Of a stretch of DNA of 64,000 nt, positions 47,103-56,484 are shown in pieces. Position 1 is the stretch's first letter. Every line of letters begins with the position of its first letter. The DNA comes from Methanobrevibacter_A acididurans (GTDB lineage: Archaea; Methanobacteriota; Methanobacteria; Methanobacteriales; Methanobacteriaceae): NCBI RefSeq assembly GCF_046197875.1, contig NZ_CP166991.1, positions 186,001 to 250,000 on the forward strand, written 5' to 3'. The notes under the pieces are model-generated. The model saw only the letters and a list, made by a program, of their open reading frames with translations. It searched no databases and was not told where the DNA came from. The position numbers and the translations under genes are program-made.

Positions 47103-47371
47103 TTTCTTCCACATTCTCCCTTAAAATTTTTTTCTGTATTCGGTTGTGATTTTTCAAGTATTTTCTCAACAAGTATCTCGGATGCTATTAAATCATCACT
47201 GGTGCTTAAGAAACTGCCTAAATTTTCACTCGTAATTTTATAATTTATAATATTATCTGTAATAGTTGATTTACAGTAACCTTCATCATCATCTACTTTT
47301 AACGATTGATAAGATATTTCTGCATCTTCACTTTTCTTATATTCTATTTTTATATCTGCTTTAATCTTCAC
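47099..47371 (-). CDS. KEOPS subunit Pcc1-like protein
   Basis: A 90-residue protein that begins MKIKADIKIEYKKSEDAEIS and continues with YQSLKVDDDEGY. The strand-helix pattern and ENLGSFLSTSDDLIASEILV match the small Pcc1/CTAG family. Pcc1 is the dimerisation subunit of KEOPS, which makes t6A on tRNA. The C-terminus (NFKGECGRK) overlaps serS by four bases. Both genes act on tRNA, so the pairing makes sense, though the Pcc1 call rests on a short, divergent sequence. Confidence 0.7.
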   Translation of the reverse strand: MKIKADIKIEYKKSEDAEISYQSLKVDDDEGYCKSTITDNIINYKITSENLGSFLSTSDDLIASEILVEKILEKSQPNTEKNFKGECGRK

Positions 47372-47573
47372 AGTAAAAAAATCCTTTATTTTTTTTCAAC
47401 TATTTAATATAAAAAAAATATAAAATAAATTCATTTTATATTCTACTTATTAATTTTATGTATTCAAGTATATATTTATAATTCACAAAGAAAATATTTT
47501 TTTTATGGATGAAAATTTTAATATATTAGTAAATGTATAATAAAATTAATAATTAAGGGGGAGTGCTTTTAAA

Positions 47574-47930
47574 ATGGTTGATTTTAGTGAAATGTTTATA
47601 ACAGTTAATGGTACTAGTTTTTTTCATGGAGTGAAACCTTTCCAAATAGGTAGTATTTTAAAATTAGTAAAGGATCCGGAAAATCTTCATGATGGTGAAG
47701 CTATTAAAGTTCTAATGCGTTATGCTGGTCAAGTAGGATTTGTTGCAAATAGTCCTAAAACTGTAGCTAAAGGAGCAATGAGTGCAGGTAGGATTTATGA
47801 TAAAATCATGAATCCAGATTATGCTAAAGTCCGATTTATATTTAAGGATTCTATAATTGCTCAAGTATTATCTCATGATGAATTAGAACAGGAAAAATCT
47901 GATGAAAATTCAGATGTGAATAAAATTTAA
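47574..47930 (+). CDS. HIRAN-domain protein
   Basis: A 118-residue protein with a HIRAN-like domain (about residues 8-95): ITVNGTSFFHGVKPFQIGSI, LVKDPENLHDGEAIKVL, and YAGQVGFVANSPKTVAKG. HIRAN domains bind 3' single-stranded DNA ends in HLTF-type helicases, and stand-alone ones occur in prokaryotes. The acidic tail (EQEKSDENSD) may be disordered. AGGGGGAG precedes the ATG. It is followed after 30 bases by an ARPP-1-like gene, in what looks like a two-gene operon. Confidence 0.75.
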   Translation: MVDFSEMFITVNGTSFFHGVKPFQIGSILKLVKDPENLHDGEAIKVLMRYAGQVGFVANSPKTVAKGAMSAGRIYDKIMNPDYAKVRFIFKDSIIAQVLSHDELEQEKSDENSDVNKI

Positions 47931-47960
47931 AAAAATCAGTACGGGGGAGGATTTTTTTTT

Positions 47961-48908
47961 ATGAGTGTTAATGCAATAAAAGATAGTTTAAGTAGTATTG
48001 AATTTTTACCAGTGCAAAACTATGAAAATGTATCAGTTTTAGGGTTTGAAACTAGTAATCTTAATGATTTTGATTTTCTCACTCTTAAGAAAGGTTTACG
48101 TATGGGTTTAGTGGAGTTAAATGAAGAAAACCCAAATGGAATTGTTGATACGATAAAAGTGATGAATAATGCAGTAACACCTTTACTTATTCTTGAAGGT
48201 GAAGTACTTATTGGTGCTAAACAGGATCGTATTGCAAATACTAGTCTTTTAATCCCACCACATGTTGGAAAATTAATACCTGTAAGTTGTGTTGAAGCTA
48301 ATAGGTGGGAGTATCAAACTAATAATTTTTATGATTCTACAAATTATGCTTCATCAAATGTTAGAGGTGCACGGACAGAAACTGTTAATGTTTCACTTAA
48401 AAAAGAGGGGGTTTATAAATCTAATCAAGGCCTTGTTTGGGATGTGATTAATCAAACTCAAAACAATTTAAATATTGAATCTCAGACTAGTGCTTTAAAA
48501 GATGTTTATTCCTCTAAAGAGGAGACATTAAATGAATACTATGAAAGTTTCCCATATGCAAATAAGCAGAATGGTAGTATAATTCTTATAAACAATGAAG
48601 TTAAAGGATTAGAATTATTATATAATAATTATTTATATAAAGAGTTTCATGAGAGAATAATTAAAAGTTACATAATTGATGCCTTACAAGAGAGTAAAAC
48701 TAGTAATACTGAAGATTTGGATGTTTATAATTTGGCTGAGGATTTTAGGGATAATATTTCATCTTCTAAGTATGAAACTTTTAAATCAGTTGGTTGTGGG
48801 GAGGATTCACGTTTTGAAAATACTGATTCAACTGGATCTGCATTAATTTATAAAAATGAATTGATTCATGCAGTATTCTTTAATAAATTAAAATCACTTG
48901 TAATTTAA
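47961..48908 (+). CDS. ARPP-1 (DUF6569-like) domain protein
   Basis: A 315-residue protein whose N-terminal half follows the ARPP-1 domain pattern: TPLLILEGEVLIGAKQDR near residue 73, SLLIPPHVGKLIPVSCVEAN, and RWEY. The domain is of unknown biochemistry and is found with other uncharacterised domains in bacteria and archaea. The C-terminal half holds a helix-rich region and the end CGEDSRFENTDSTGSALIYK. GGGGGAGG precedes the ATG. Its close link with a HIRAN protein hints at a role involving DNA, which is speculative. Confidence 0.75.
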   Translation: MSVNAIKDSLSSIEFLPVQNYENVSVLGFETSNLNDFDFLTLKKGLRMGLVELNEENPNGIVDTIKVMNNAVTPLLILEGEVLIGAKQDRIANTSLLIPPHVGKLIPVSCVEANRWEYQTNNFYDSTNYASSNVRGARTETVNVSLKKEGVYKSNQGLVWDVINQTQNNLNIESQTSALKDVYSSKEETLNEYYESFPYANKQNGSIILINNEVKGLELLYNNYLYKEFHERIIKSYIIDALQESKTSNTEDLDVYNLAEDFRDNISSSKYETFKSVGCGEDSRFENTDSTGSALIYKNELIHAVFFNKLKSLVI

Positions 48909-49326
48909 ATAAATTATAAATTTTTTTTCTACTTATAATTTTTTTTTTATTCTACTTAATTATATTATTATATAATAGAAATTACAAAATAAATTATTGT
49001 AAATGAATTTTTATTAAACTCATTTTTTTTATAAATAAAAATATTTTTTTTCATGATGAACTTTTTTCAACATAACATTTATTAATGTTGATTAAAATAA
49101 ATAATCGTATTCTATCTTAAATTATATAAAATAACATTAAATTTTAGATACAAAAAAAATAATTTTTATTTAATCTTAAAATTTTATTTAAATAAACCCC
49201 ATATATAATCTTAAAATTAAGTTTTAAAGGGGCTTGTTTATTTTTATTATATATCAAACCATAATTTATAATTTGGATTGTTTGATAGAAAAATTTTTAA
49301 ATTTATTATTTATGGAGGAACTATTA
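48909..49326. other. Gene-free AT-rich spacer with the L10e promoter
   Basis: About 420 bases without a real gene. The word AATCTTAAAATT recurs at about 49172 and 49208. ATATATAATC near 49200 is a possible TATA region for the ribosomal gene. TATGGAGGAACT at 49312-49323 is its ribosome-binding site. The in-frame extension of the L10e frame back to 49234 is not coding by comparison with the family. Confidence 0.5.
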
Positions 49327-49809
49327 ATGGTTCGTGCTTACTCAAGAAAAGAATATATTAGAAAAACCCCAAATTCAAGAATTGTTCAATATGATATGGG
49401 AAGCTTAACAGATGAATTCCCAGTAGCTGTATCTTTATCAGTTAAAAGACCTATCAGAATTAGTCATAATGCTTTAGAAGCTGCAAGAATTGCTTCTAAC
49501 AGATTAATGATGAGAAAGGCAGGAAGATTCGGATACCATTTGAAAATCAGAACTTACCCACACAATATTGTACGTATTAATCCTATGGCTACAGGAGCTG
49601 GAGCAGATCGTGTACAAAGTGGTATGAGAAACGCATTCGGAAAAGCAGTTAGTGTAGAAGCTTTATGCAGTAAAAATCAAAAAGTTATCACTATTGATAT
49701 TAATCCTAAAAACTTTAACGATGCAAAACTCGCACTTAAACGTGCATCAATGAAACTTCCAGTTGCATGTAAAATCACTGTAGATAAAGGCGCAGAATTA
49801 ATTAAATAA
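49327..49809 (+). CDS. rpl10e: Large-subunit ribosomal protein L10e (uL16)
   Basis: A 160-residue protein starting MVRAYSRKEYIRKTPNSRIV, with ARIASNRLMMRKAGRFGYHL, NPMATGAGADRVQSGMRNAF, and AKLALKRASMKLPV. It is the archaeal/eukaryotic counterpart of L16 and contacts tRNA near the peptidyl-transferase centre. The open frame extends 93 bases further upstream, but GGAGG just before 49327 and the family's N-terminus fix the start. It stands alone here. Confidence 0.96.
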   Translation: MVRAYSRKEYIRKTPNSRIVQYDMGSLTDEFPVAVSLSVKRPIRISHNALEAARIASNRLMMRKAGRFGYHLKIRTYPHNIVRINPMATGAGADRVQSGMRNAFGKAVSVEALCSKNQKVITIDINPKNFNDAKLALKRASMKLPVACKITVDKGAELIK

Positions 49810-50082
49810 ATATAATAAAAAGAAAGAAAATTTTTTCTATAAATTTTTTCCTTTTTTTATTATAAAAACAAAAAAAAATAATTAATGTTAATATTTGATT
49901 AATAAAAAAAAGATTTAAAAGTTAATTCCAAAAAAAAAATTAACCCTCAAAAAAAATTCGATAAAATCTAAATAAAATAAAGGATTAATCATTAAATTCT
50001 ATTTAAAAAAAATTTTTATGGAAAATTTATATTATATTTTTAAAAATATTGTTAAAAAAAATATTAGAGGAAATTTGAAAAA

Positions 50083-52359
50083 ATGTATGTTGAAAGATTT
50101 GAAAATATTAGCAAAGACGACATTGGAATAGCTGGGGGAAAAGGAGCAAATCTTGGAGAATTAACTCAAGCAGGCATCCCTGTACCACCAGGATTTGTAA
50201 TAACAGCAGAAACCTACCAAAAATTCATGGAATCTACTGGAATATTCCAATCAGTAATGGATATACTTGACACAATCGATATTAACAAAACTAAAGAACT
50301 TCAAGAAGCTGCAGAAGAAATAAAACAAATAATCATTGACACTCCAATACCAGAAGACATAACCACTCTTATAATAGAAGCATACAATGCCCTATCACAA
50401 AGAGTAGGTGTTGATGATGCAGATGTAGCAATAAGATCATCTGCAACAGCAGAAGATTTACCTGATGCATCATTTGCAGGACAACAAGATACTTTCCTTC
50501 ATGTAAAAGGAACAGAACAAGTAATTGAATATGTTCGTAAATGTTGGGCAAGTTTATTTGAAGCAAGAGCAATCTTTTATCGTGAAGAAAACGACTTCGA
50601 CCACTCCAGAGTATTAATCGCAGTTGTAGTTCAACAAATGGTTAACTCTGAAAAAGCAGGAGTAATGTTCACTGTAAACCCATCTACAGGGGAAAATATT
50701 GCATTAATAGAAGGATCCTGGGGATTAGGTGAAGCAGTAGTTTCTGGAACAGTAACACCTGATACTTACACTGTAGATAAAGACACAGATAAAATCTTAT
50801 CAGTTAAAGTCAGTGAAAAAAGATACATGTTCACAAAAGATGATGAAGGAACCAGTAAAGAAACCACTGTACCAAAAGACAAACAAAACCTAAGAGTCTT
50901 ACCAGATGATGAATTACTTAATTTAGTTGCAATGGGAAAACGTATACAAGCACATTACGGAAAACCACAAGATACTGAATGGGCAATGGAAAATGGTAAT
51001 TTATTCATGTTACAATCCAGACCAATTACTACACTTGGAGATGACACTCCAAAGCCTGAAACTAATGAAGTTGAAGACATGAAAGTAATTAAAAAAGGAT
51101 TAGGTGCAAGTCCAGGTACAGGTTCTGGAACAGTGAAAATAATTAAAAAAATCCAAGAACTCGACAAAATCCAAGACGGAGACATAATGGTTACAACAAT
51201 GACCACACCAGATATGGTTCCAGCAATGAAAAGAGCTAATGCAATCGTAACTGATGAAGGAGGAGTAACCTGTCACGCTGCAATCATCTCCCGTGAACTT
51301 GGAATACCATGTGTAGTGGGAACTGGAGACGGAACTAGTGCAATTAAAGAAAACATTGATGTAACTGTAGATGGTAAAAAAGGATTCATCTATGAAGGAA
51401 TCCAAAAACAAGCCGAAGAAAAAACAGAAACACCAGCAACCCTTGCACAAGAAGCTCCAATCATAACCGTAACACAAGTAAAAGCTAATGTAAGTATGCC
51501 TGAAGCTGCACCAAGAGCATTCGCAACCGGTGCAGATGGAGTAGGATTACTCCGTACAGAGCACATGATGTTAGCTGCTGGAGTCCACCCTGTAAAATTC
51601 TTAGAAGAAGACAGAGAAGATGAATTAGTAAACATATTAGTTGAAAACATTCTCAAAGTAGTGGATGTATTCTATCCAAAACCAGTATGGTATCGTACAT
51701 TAGATTCTCCAACTGATGAATTCAAAACACTTGATGGTGGAGAAAACGAACCTGATGAACCAAACCCAATGCTTGGTTGGAGAGGAATCAGAAGAGAACT
51801 TGACCAAGACGGTATACTTCGTGCAGAATTTAAGGCAATTAAAAAGTTACATGATCAAGGATACACAAATATTGGAGTAATGATTCCACTTGCACAACAT
51901 CCTGATGAACTTAGAAAAGCAAAGAAAATCTGTGAAGAAGTAGGATTAACCCCACACAAAGATATTGAATTTGGAATGATGGTAGAAATACCAGCAGCAG
52001 CAATCCTCATACAAGACTTTATTGATGTTGGCTTAGACTTCGTGAGTTTAGGAACTAACGATTTAACCCAATATACACTTGCAGTAGACCGTAACAATGA
52101 ATTTGTTGCTAAAAATTATAGTGAAGAACACCCAGCAGTAATGGCATTAGTAGAACGCACAATCAGAACATGTGTTGAAAATGGTGTAACTTGCAGTATC
52201 TGTGGTCAAGCAGGAAGTGTACCTCACATTGTTGAAAAACTTGTTGGAATGGGTATTACAAGTGTATCTGCAAACTCTGATGCAATATTAGAAGTGCGTA
52301 AAACAGTAGCACGTGCAGAACAAAAATTAATACTTGACGCTGCAAGAAAACAACAATAA
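50083..52359 (+). CDS. ppsA: Phosphoenolpyruvate synthase
   Basis: A 758-residue protein with the three usual parts. The N-terminal ATP-grasp domain (about 1-330) includes GGKGANLGELTQAGIPVPPG and RSSATAEDLPDASFAGQQDT. The swivelling phosphohistidine domain near residue 390-410 has GGVTCHAAIISRELGIPCVV. The C-terminal PEP-binding barrel has SLGTNDLTQYTLAVDRNN and CSICGQAGS. It turns pyruvate plus ATP into phosphoenolpyruvate, AMP and phosphate, the entry to gluconeogenesis and, with ComB-type enzymes, to coenzyme M. TAGAGGAAATTT precedes the ATG. Confidence 0.97.
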   Translation: MYVERFENISKDDIGIAGGKGANLGELTQAGIPVPPGFVITAETYQKFMESTGIFQSVMDILDTIDINKTKELQEAAEEIKQIIIDTPIPEDITTLIIEAYNALSQRVGVDDADVAIRSSATAEDLPDASFAGQQDTFLHVKGTEQVIEYVRKCWASLFEARAIFYREENDFDHSRVLIAVVVQQMVNSEKAGVMFTVNPSTGENIALIEGSWGLGEAVVSGTVTPDTYTVDKDTDKILSVKVSEKRYMFTKDDEGTSKETTVPKDKQNLRVLPDDELLNLVAMGKRIQAHYGKPQDTEWAMENGNLFMLQSRPITTLGDDTPKPETNEVEDMKVIKKGLGASPGTGSGTVKIIKKIQELDKIQDGDIMVTTMTTPDMVPAMKRANAIVTDEGGVTCHAAIISRELGIPCVVGTGDGTSAIKENIDVTVDGKKGFIYEGIQKQAEEKTETPATLAQEAPIITVTQVKANVSMPEAAPRAFATGADGVGLLRTEHMMLAAGVHPVKFLEEDREDELVNILVENILKVVDVFYPKPVWYRTLDSPTDEFKTLDGGENEPDEPNPMLGWRGIRRELDQDGILRAEFKAIKKLHDQGYTNIGVMIPLAQHPDELRKAKKICEEVGLTPHKDIEFGMMVEIPAAAILIQDFIDVGLDFVSLGTNDLTQYTLAVDRNNEFVAKNYSEEHPAVMALVERTIRTCVENGVTCSICGQAGSVPHIVEKLVGMGITSVSANSDAILEVRKTVARAEQKLILDAARKQQ

Positions 52360-52556
52360 AAAAACATTGGATTATAAAAAAAGAAAAAAAACACATTCAT
52401 CTTTTAATTATAATCCCCTCTTTTTTTAATATTCTTTCAAAATTTATAAACCATATTTAAATTAAATTTTTTATTCAAATTTTTAAAACTTTTTTTTTTA
52501 ATTATATTTCCATAAAAATTAATAATATATAATAAATTAAAAATAAGGGAATTTAT

Positions 52557-53723
52557 ATGAATACAAAACCAATAGCAAAATCAGAAATCCTAAAAGAACT
52601 ACAAGAATACCAAAACCAAGATTATAAATACGAATCAGGAAGGATATTAGGTTCAATGTGCACACAAGCACATCCATTTGCTAAAGAAGTTTTTATAAAA
52701 TTTTTAGACAGTAACCTTGGAGACGCTGGCTTATTCCAAGGAACCAAACATATCGAAGATGAAGCAATAAAAACAATAGGATCATTTCTTGGAAACCCAG
52801 AAGTTTATGGAAACATTGTAACAGGTGGAACTGAAGCAAATCTCATGGCAATGAGAGGGGCGAGAAATCTTGCAATCAATGAAAAAGGAATAAAAAATGG
52901 GGAAATAATCGTACCAGAATCAGCACATTTCTCATTTAAAAAAGCACAAGACATGCTAGGATTAAAAGTAATCCACGCACCCTTAGATGAAGAATACCGG
53001 ACTTCTACTGATTTTGTACAAGACAATATAAACAAAAATACTGTTGCAATAGTGGGAGTTGCAGGTTCAACAGAACTTGGAGTAATAGATCCAATCCAAG
53101 AATTATCAGATATTAGTACTGATAAAAATATTCACTTACATGTTGATGCAGCATTTGGAGGATTTGTAATACCATTCCTTAAAGATTTAGGATACCATTT
53201 CCCAGATTTCGATTTCACCCTACCAGGTGTTGATTCCATGACCATTGATCCACATAAAATGGGACTTGCACCAATACCTGCAGGTTGTATACTATTTAAG
53301 GATAATAAATGTTTAGATGCAATGGCAGTTGATACTCCATATTTAACTTATAAACAACAATCAACAATTGTTGGAACCCGACTGGGAGCTAGTAGTGCCG
53401 CTATTTTTGCTTTAATGAAATATCTTGGTCGTGAAGGTTATGCTAAATTAGCACAGGAATGTATGGATAATACTAATTTTCTAGCTAAAGGCCTTAAAGA
53501 TTTAGGTTATGACTTGGTTATGGAACCTAAACTTAATATTATAGGTTTTAACCATCCACAGTTAAGTACTGAGGAATTAGCTGATGAACTTGAAAAAAGA
53601 GATTGGAGAGTTTCTATGAGTAAATGTCCAGAAGCTGTAAGAATCATAGTGATGAGACACATTAAGCATGAAAATATTCTAGATTTACTAAGTGACCTTA
53701 AGGATATTAAAAATAATCTTTAA
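52557..53723 (+). CDS. mfnA: L-tyrosine decarboxylase (methanofuran biosynthesis)
   Basis: A 388-residue PLP-dependent group II decarboxylase. VDAAFGGFVIPFL supplies the cofactor-contacting Asp, and SMTIDPHKMGLAPIPAGCIL near residue 229 the PLP lysine. VTGGTEANLMAMRGARN is also typical. Archaeal MfnA makes tyramine for methanofuran, the first C1 carrier. Some MfnA homologues also decarboxylate aspartate for coenzyme A, so the substrate is inferred. AAGGGAATTTAT precedes the ATG. Confidence 0.9.
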   Translation: MNTKPIAKSEILKELQEYQNQDYKYESGRILGSMCTQAHPFAKEVFIKFLDSNLGDAGLFQGTKHIEDEAIKTIGSFLGNPEVYGNIVTGGTEANLMAMRGARNLAINEKGIKNGEIIVPESAHFSFKKAQDMLGLKVIHAPLDEEYRTSTDFVQDNINKNTVAIVGVAGSTELGVIDPIQELSDISTDKNIHLHVDAAFGGFVIPFLKDLGYHFPDFDFTLPGVDSMTIDPHKMGLAPIPAGCILFKDNKCLDAMAVDTPYLTYKQQSTIVGTRLGASSAAIFALMKYLGREGYAKLAQECMDNTNFLAKGLKDLGYDLVMEPKLNIIGFNHPQLSTEELADELEKRDWRVSMSKCPEAVRIIVMRHIKHENILDLLSDLKDIKNNL

Positions 53724-53983
53724 AAATTATCACACTTACATTGTTAACTACTTGTTTAATTAAGTATTAAACAATTTATATTAATTCTTTTTTTACCTTA
53801 AAAAACAGTAAAATTTCAATACTTTAAAAAATAAAATATTTTTCCCCATTATCTTAAAATAAAATAAGTTTCAAAACCACACCAACTGAAGATATAAGCC
53901 CTATTTTTCCACATTTTTCATTAACCAAGCTAAATTATCAGTTAAAGTATGCATAATCTGTAAACTCTCTAAATCATTTCTAA
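53724..53983. other. Gene-free stretch before a broken gene
   Basis: About 260 bases with no open frame, lying between mfnA and the fragment below. If the fragment once had its N-terminal AlbA domain, it would have been encoded here; I see no recognisable remnant of it. Confidence 0.4.
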
Positions 53984-54454
53984 CTCATACTGAGTATTAC
54001 CCTGCACACAATTCCAAAATATCCATTAACCATAAACGATTTAGGGATTACTGAGATTCCAGTTCATAGAAATGGTAATATTTGTGATTTGTTTTCTAAA
54101 ACTAAATATATGGAACATATGGGTTCAGGTATATCAAGAATGAATGCTGAAATGCTTAAGTTTGGTTTACCTAAACCTAAATTTTCTAATGATGATAATC
54201 TCTTTAAAGTAATTCTGTATGGTCCTAATGGGAAATTTAATAAAAGTAAATTTTTAGAAAAGTGTGATTTAAATTCAAGACAAGAATCAGCATTAATTGA
54301 ATTAGATAAGGGGAAAGGATTTACTATTAAAGAATATGCGGAGATGTTTAATGTTTCTAGATTTACTGCTTCTAGAGATTTAAATTATCTAATTGAGAAT
54401 GGTTTAATTAGGAAAGTTAAAAGAGGTAATAAATTTTATTTTTTACCATTTTAA
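53984..54454 (+). pseudogene. C-terminal fragment of an AlbA/Schlafen-type ATP-binding regulator
   Basis: The frame opens after a stop at 53981 and has no good start for a whole protein. It reads EIPVHRNGNICDLFSKTKYM then EHMGSGISRMNAEMLKFGLP, which matches the HATPase_c_4-like end of COG2865 (AlbA_2/Schlafen-type) regulators. A winged-helix segment follows near the C-terminus (FTIKEYAEMFNVSRFTASRD then LNYLIENGLI). Whole members have about 350 more residues in front. It is therefore a truncated remnant, though a shorter DNA-binding product from 54089 or later could still be made. It hints at a former defence or mobile gene here. Confidence 0.6.
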
Positions 54455-54775
54455 TACATAACTATTTTTTTTGCACATGTCTTGCTCTTTTGTTTTATTG
54501 TTTGGGGGTGTGTTTATTTTAGTGTTTTTTGTTGTTAGTGTTATTTTTATTTGGTTTGTTTTCTTTTATTTTTGTAGTTTTTTATTTTTTTAATTTTTTT
54601 GCACATTGATATGATGTGTCAAAAATATATTTTTTTAAAAAAATTTCTTTAATAAATAATCTAATAATTTAGTTGGTTTTTAATTATAAATTATAAATAA
54701 TAAATATTTGTTTAATTTTCCCATTAATCTAAAAAAGAAAAATATTAAACTATTTCAAAAATATAAAATAATAAT
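54455..54775. other. Gene-free AT-rich spacer
   Basis: About 320 bases with no gene. The first half is T-rich on the plus strand (possible termination of the fragment's transcript), and the second half is A/T promoter-like sequence for the next gene. Confidence 0.5.
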
Positions 54776-55276
54776 ATGAAAGAAATCACAACACCAGTCA
54801 AAAATGAAACTATTAAAAATCTTAAAATTGGTGATAAGGTAAATATTACAGGAACAATGCTTACAGGAAGAGATGCAGTACTGCCAAAACTTGTAAAATT
54901 ATTAGAAAATAATAAAAAAGATGAAATTAAAGTAAACCTTGAAGGGGCTGTGATTATGCATACAGCTTTTAGTAGTGCGGGAATTGCACCAACCACTAGT
55001 AATAAAACAGAAATAGAATCAAGCATAATACCCTTATCAGGGGCTGGTGTGAAATTACATATAGGTAAAGGATCCCTACACCCTGAAACTGTTGAAGGTT
55101 TAAAAAAAGAGGGAAGTGCTTATATAGTAACACCACCTGTTGCAGCATTACTTACAAGTAAAGTGAAATCTTATAAATGTGTAATGTATCCAGAAGAAGG
55201 AATGGAAGCATTATACCAATTAGAAGTGGAAAATATTCCAGGTATAGTTGCAAGTATTAATGGTGAAACCATTTAA
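54776..55276 (+). CDS. fumB: Fumarate hydratase (class I), beta subunit
   Basis: A 166-residue protein matching the C-terminal (beta) domain of class I fumarase/tartrate dehydratase: GDKVNITGTMLTGRDAVLPK near residue 19, a GAVIMHTAFSSAGIAPTTSN loop, and VKSYKCVMYPEEGMEALYQL. Together with a separately encoded alpha subunit, not in this window, it hydrates fumarate to malate using a [4Fe-4S] cluster. No ribosome-binding site precedes the ATG, so it may be leaderless. Confidence 0.88.
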   Translation: MKEITTPVKNETIKNLKIGDKVNITGTMLTGRDAVLPKLVKLLENNKKDEIKVNLEGAVIMHTAFSSAGIAPTTSNKTEIESSIIPLSGAGVKLHIGKGSLHPETVEGLKKEGSAYIVTPPVAALLTSKVKSYKCVMYPEEGMEALYQLEVENIPGIVASINGETI

Positions 55277-55340
55277 ATAAACACACTATTTTTCAAATGC
55301 TCTCTAATTATTTAAATACTAATTTTATAAAAATATTAAT

Positions 55341-56456
55341 ATGCAAAGAAAAGGGGTAGCGAATTTACCATTACATGGAGGACACCCACCACACTGGTTA
55401 TTCACCCGAATGATAGATTTAGCCGAAGCAATAACAGATGTAATACTAGATGAATACGGTCACACAGAATACTTAAACCGTATAAGTAACCCATACTGGT
55501 TTCAAACATTCTCCTGCGTATTAGGATTTGATTGGCATTCCTCTGGAACAACCACAACAACACTTGGAGCTTTAAAAAGAGCAATTAAACCAGAAAAACA
55601 TGGAATCTACATTTCCGGTGGAAAAGGTGCTAAGTCTCGTAAAACACCACAAGGCATAATTCATGCAGGAGATCTTTTCAATATTTCCACAAATAAAATT
55701 GATGAAATGGTGAACAATAGTAAATTATCTGCTAAAATAGATAATAGTTGCATACAAGACGGATTCACCCTATATCAACATAATTTCTTCATAACAGAAA
55801 AAGGTGAATGGGCAGTAGTCCAACAAGGAATGAATACAAAAAATAAGTATGCAAGAAGATACCATTGGATGAGTAACACAATAGATGATATGTTAGAAAA
55901 CCCACATACTGGAATATCCTGTGATGAAAAAGAAGCACAAGCACTAAATATGGTTGCAACAGAAAGTCAAAACACACAACAAATTAGCATAGATTTAATA
56001 AATGATAATCCAGAACACTTACGTAAATATTTTAAAAGAAAAGATCAAGCACAAACTTTACTCTCAGATTTCAAATCCACAACCAGTTTCACCATGCCGG
56101 CACATCATCCAGTACTTGATATGGATTTATCAGATAAAGAATTTGAAGTACTTAAAGAAGCATGGGAAATACAACCTGAAAATTATGAGGAATTACTCCT
56201 TTTACATGGTATTGGTCCGAAAAAGATAAGAGCATTAGCATTAATAAGTGATTTAGTATATGGTGAACCTGCAAGTTGGGAAGATCCTGTGAAATATAGT
56301 TTCACACATGGAGGTAAAGATGGTTTCCCTTATCCTGTAAATCGTGAAGTATATGATAATTCAATTAATACAATGAGACAAGCAATAGAAGAATCCCATA
56401 TAAATAAAGATGAGAGAATAAAAGCAATAAAAAGATTAGATGATTTTATCACCTAA
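55341..56456 (+). CDS. DUF763 family protein
   Basis: A 371-residue protein that begins MQRKGVANLPLHGGHPPHWL and contains GLFxR-like WLFTRMIDLAEAITDVIL, DSSG-type WHSSGTTTTTLGALKRAI, and LLLHGIGPKKIRALALISDL (a helix-hairpin-helix-like part near residue 300). This matches DUF763, a widespread archaeal/thermophile family with no proven function; the HhH-like segment suggests a nucleic-acid role. It follows the fumarase gene by 64 bases, perhaps by chance. Confidence 0.88.
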   Translation: MQRKGVANLPLHGGHPPHWLFTRMIDLAEAITDVILDEYGHTEYLNRISNPYWFQTFSCVLGFDWHSSGTTTTTLGALKRAIKPEKHGIYISGGKGAKSRKTPQGIIHAGDLFNISTNKIDEMVNNSKLSAKIDNSCIQDGFTLYQHNFFITEKGEWAVVQQGMNTKNKYARRYHWMSNTIDDMLENPHTGISCDEKEAQALNMVATESQNTQQISIDLINDNPEHLRKYFKRKDQAQTLLSDFKSTTSFTMPAHHPVLDMDLSDKEFEVLKEAWEIQPENYEELLLLHGIGPKKIRALALISDLVYGEPASWEDPVKYSFTHGGKDGFPYPVNREVYDNSINTMRQAIEESHINKDERIKAIKRLDDFIT

Positions 56457-56484
56457 AAAATAAAATTAGTATTTAAATTATATT

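Noticed and set aside
49234..49326. Longer N-terminus of ribosomal protein L10e
   Set aside because: The family starts at MVRAYSRKEY and GGAGG lies directly before that ATG; the extension is non-coding leader.
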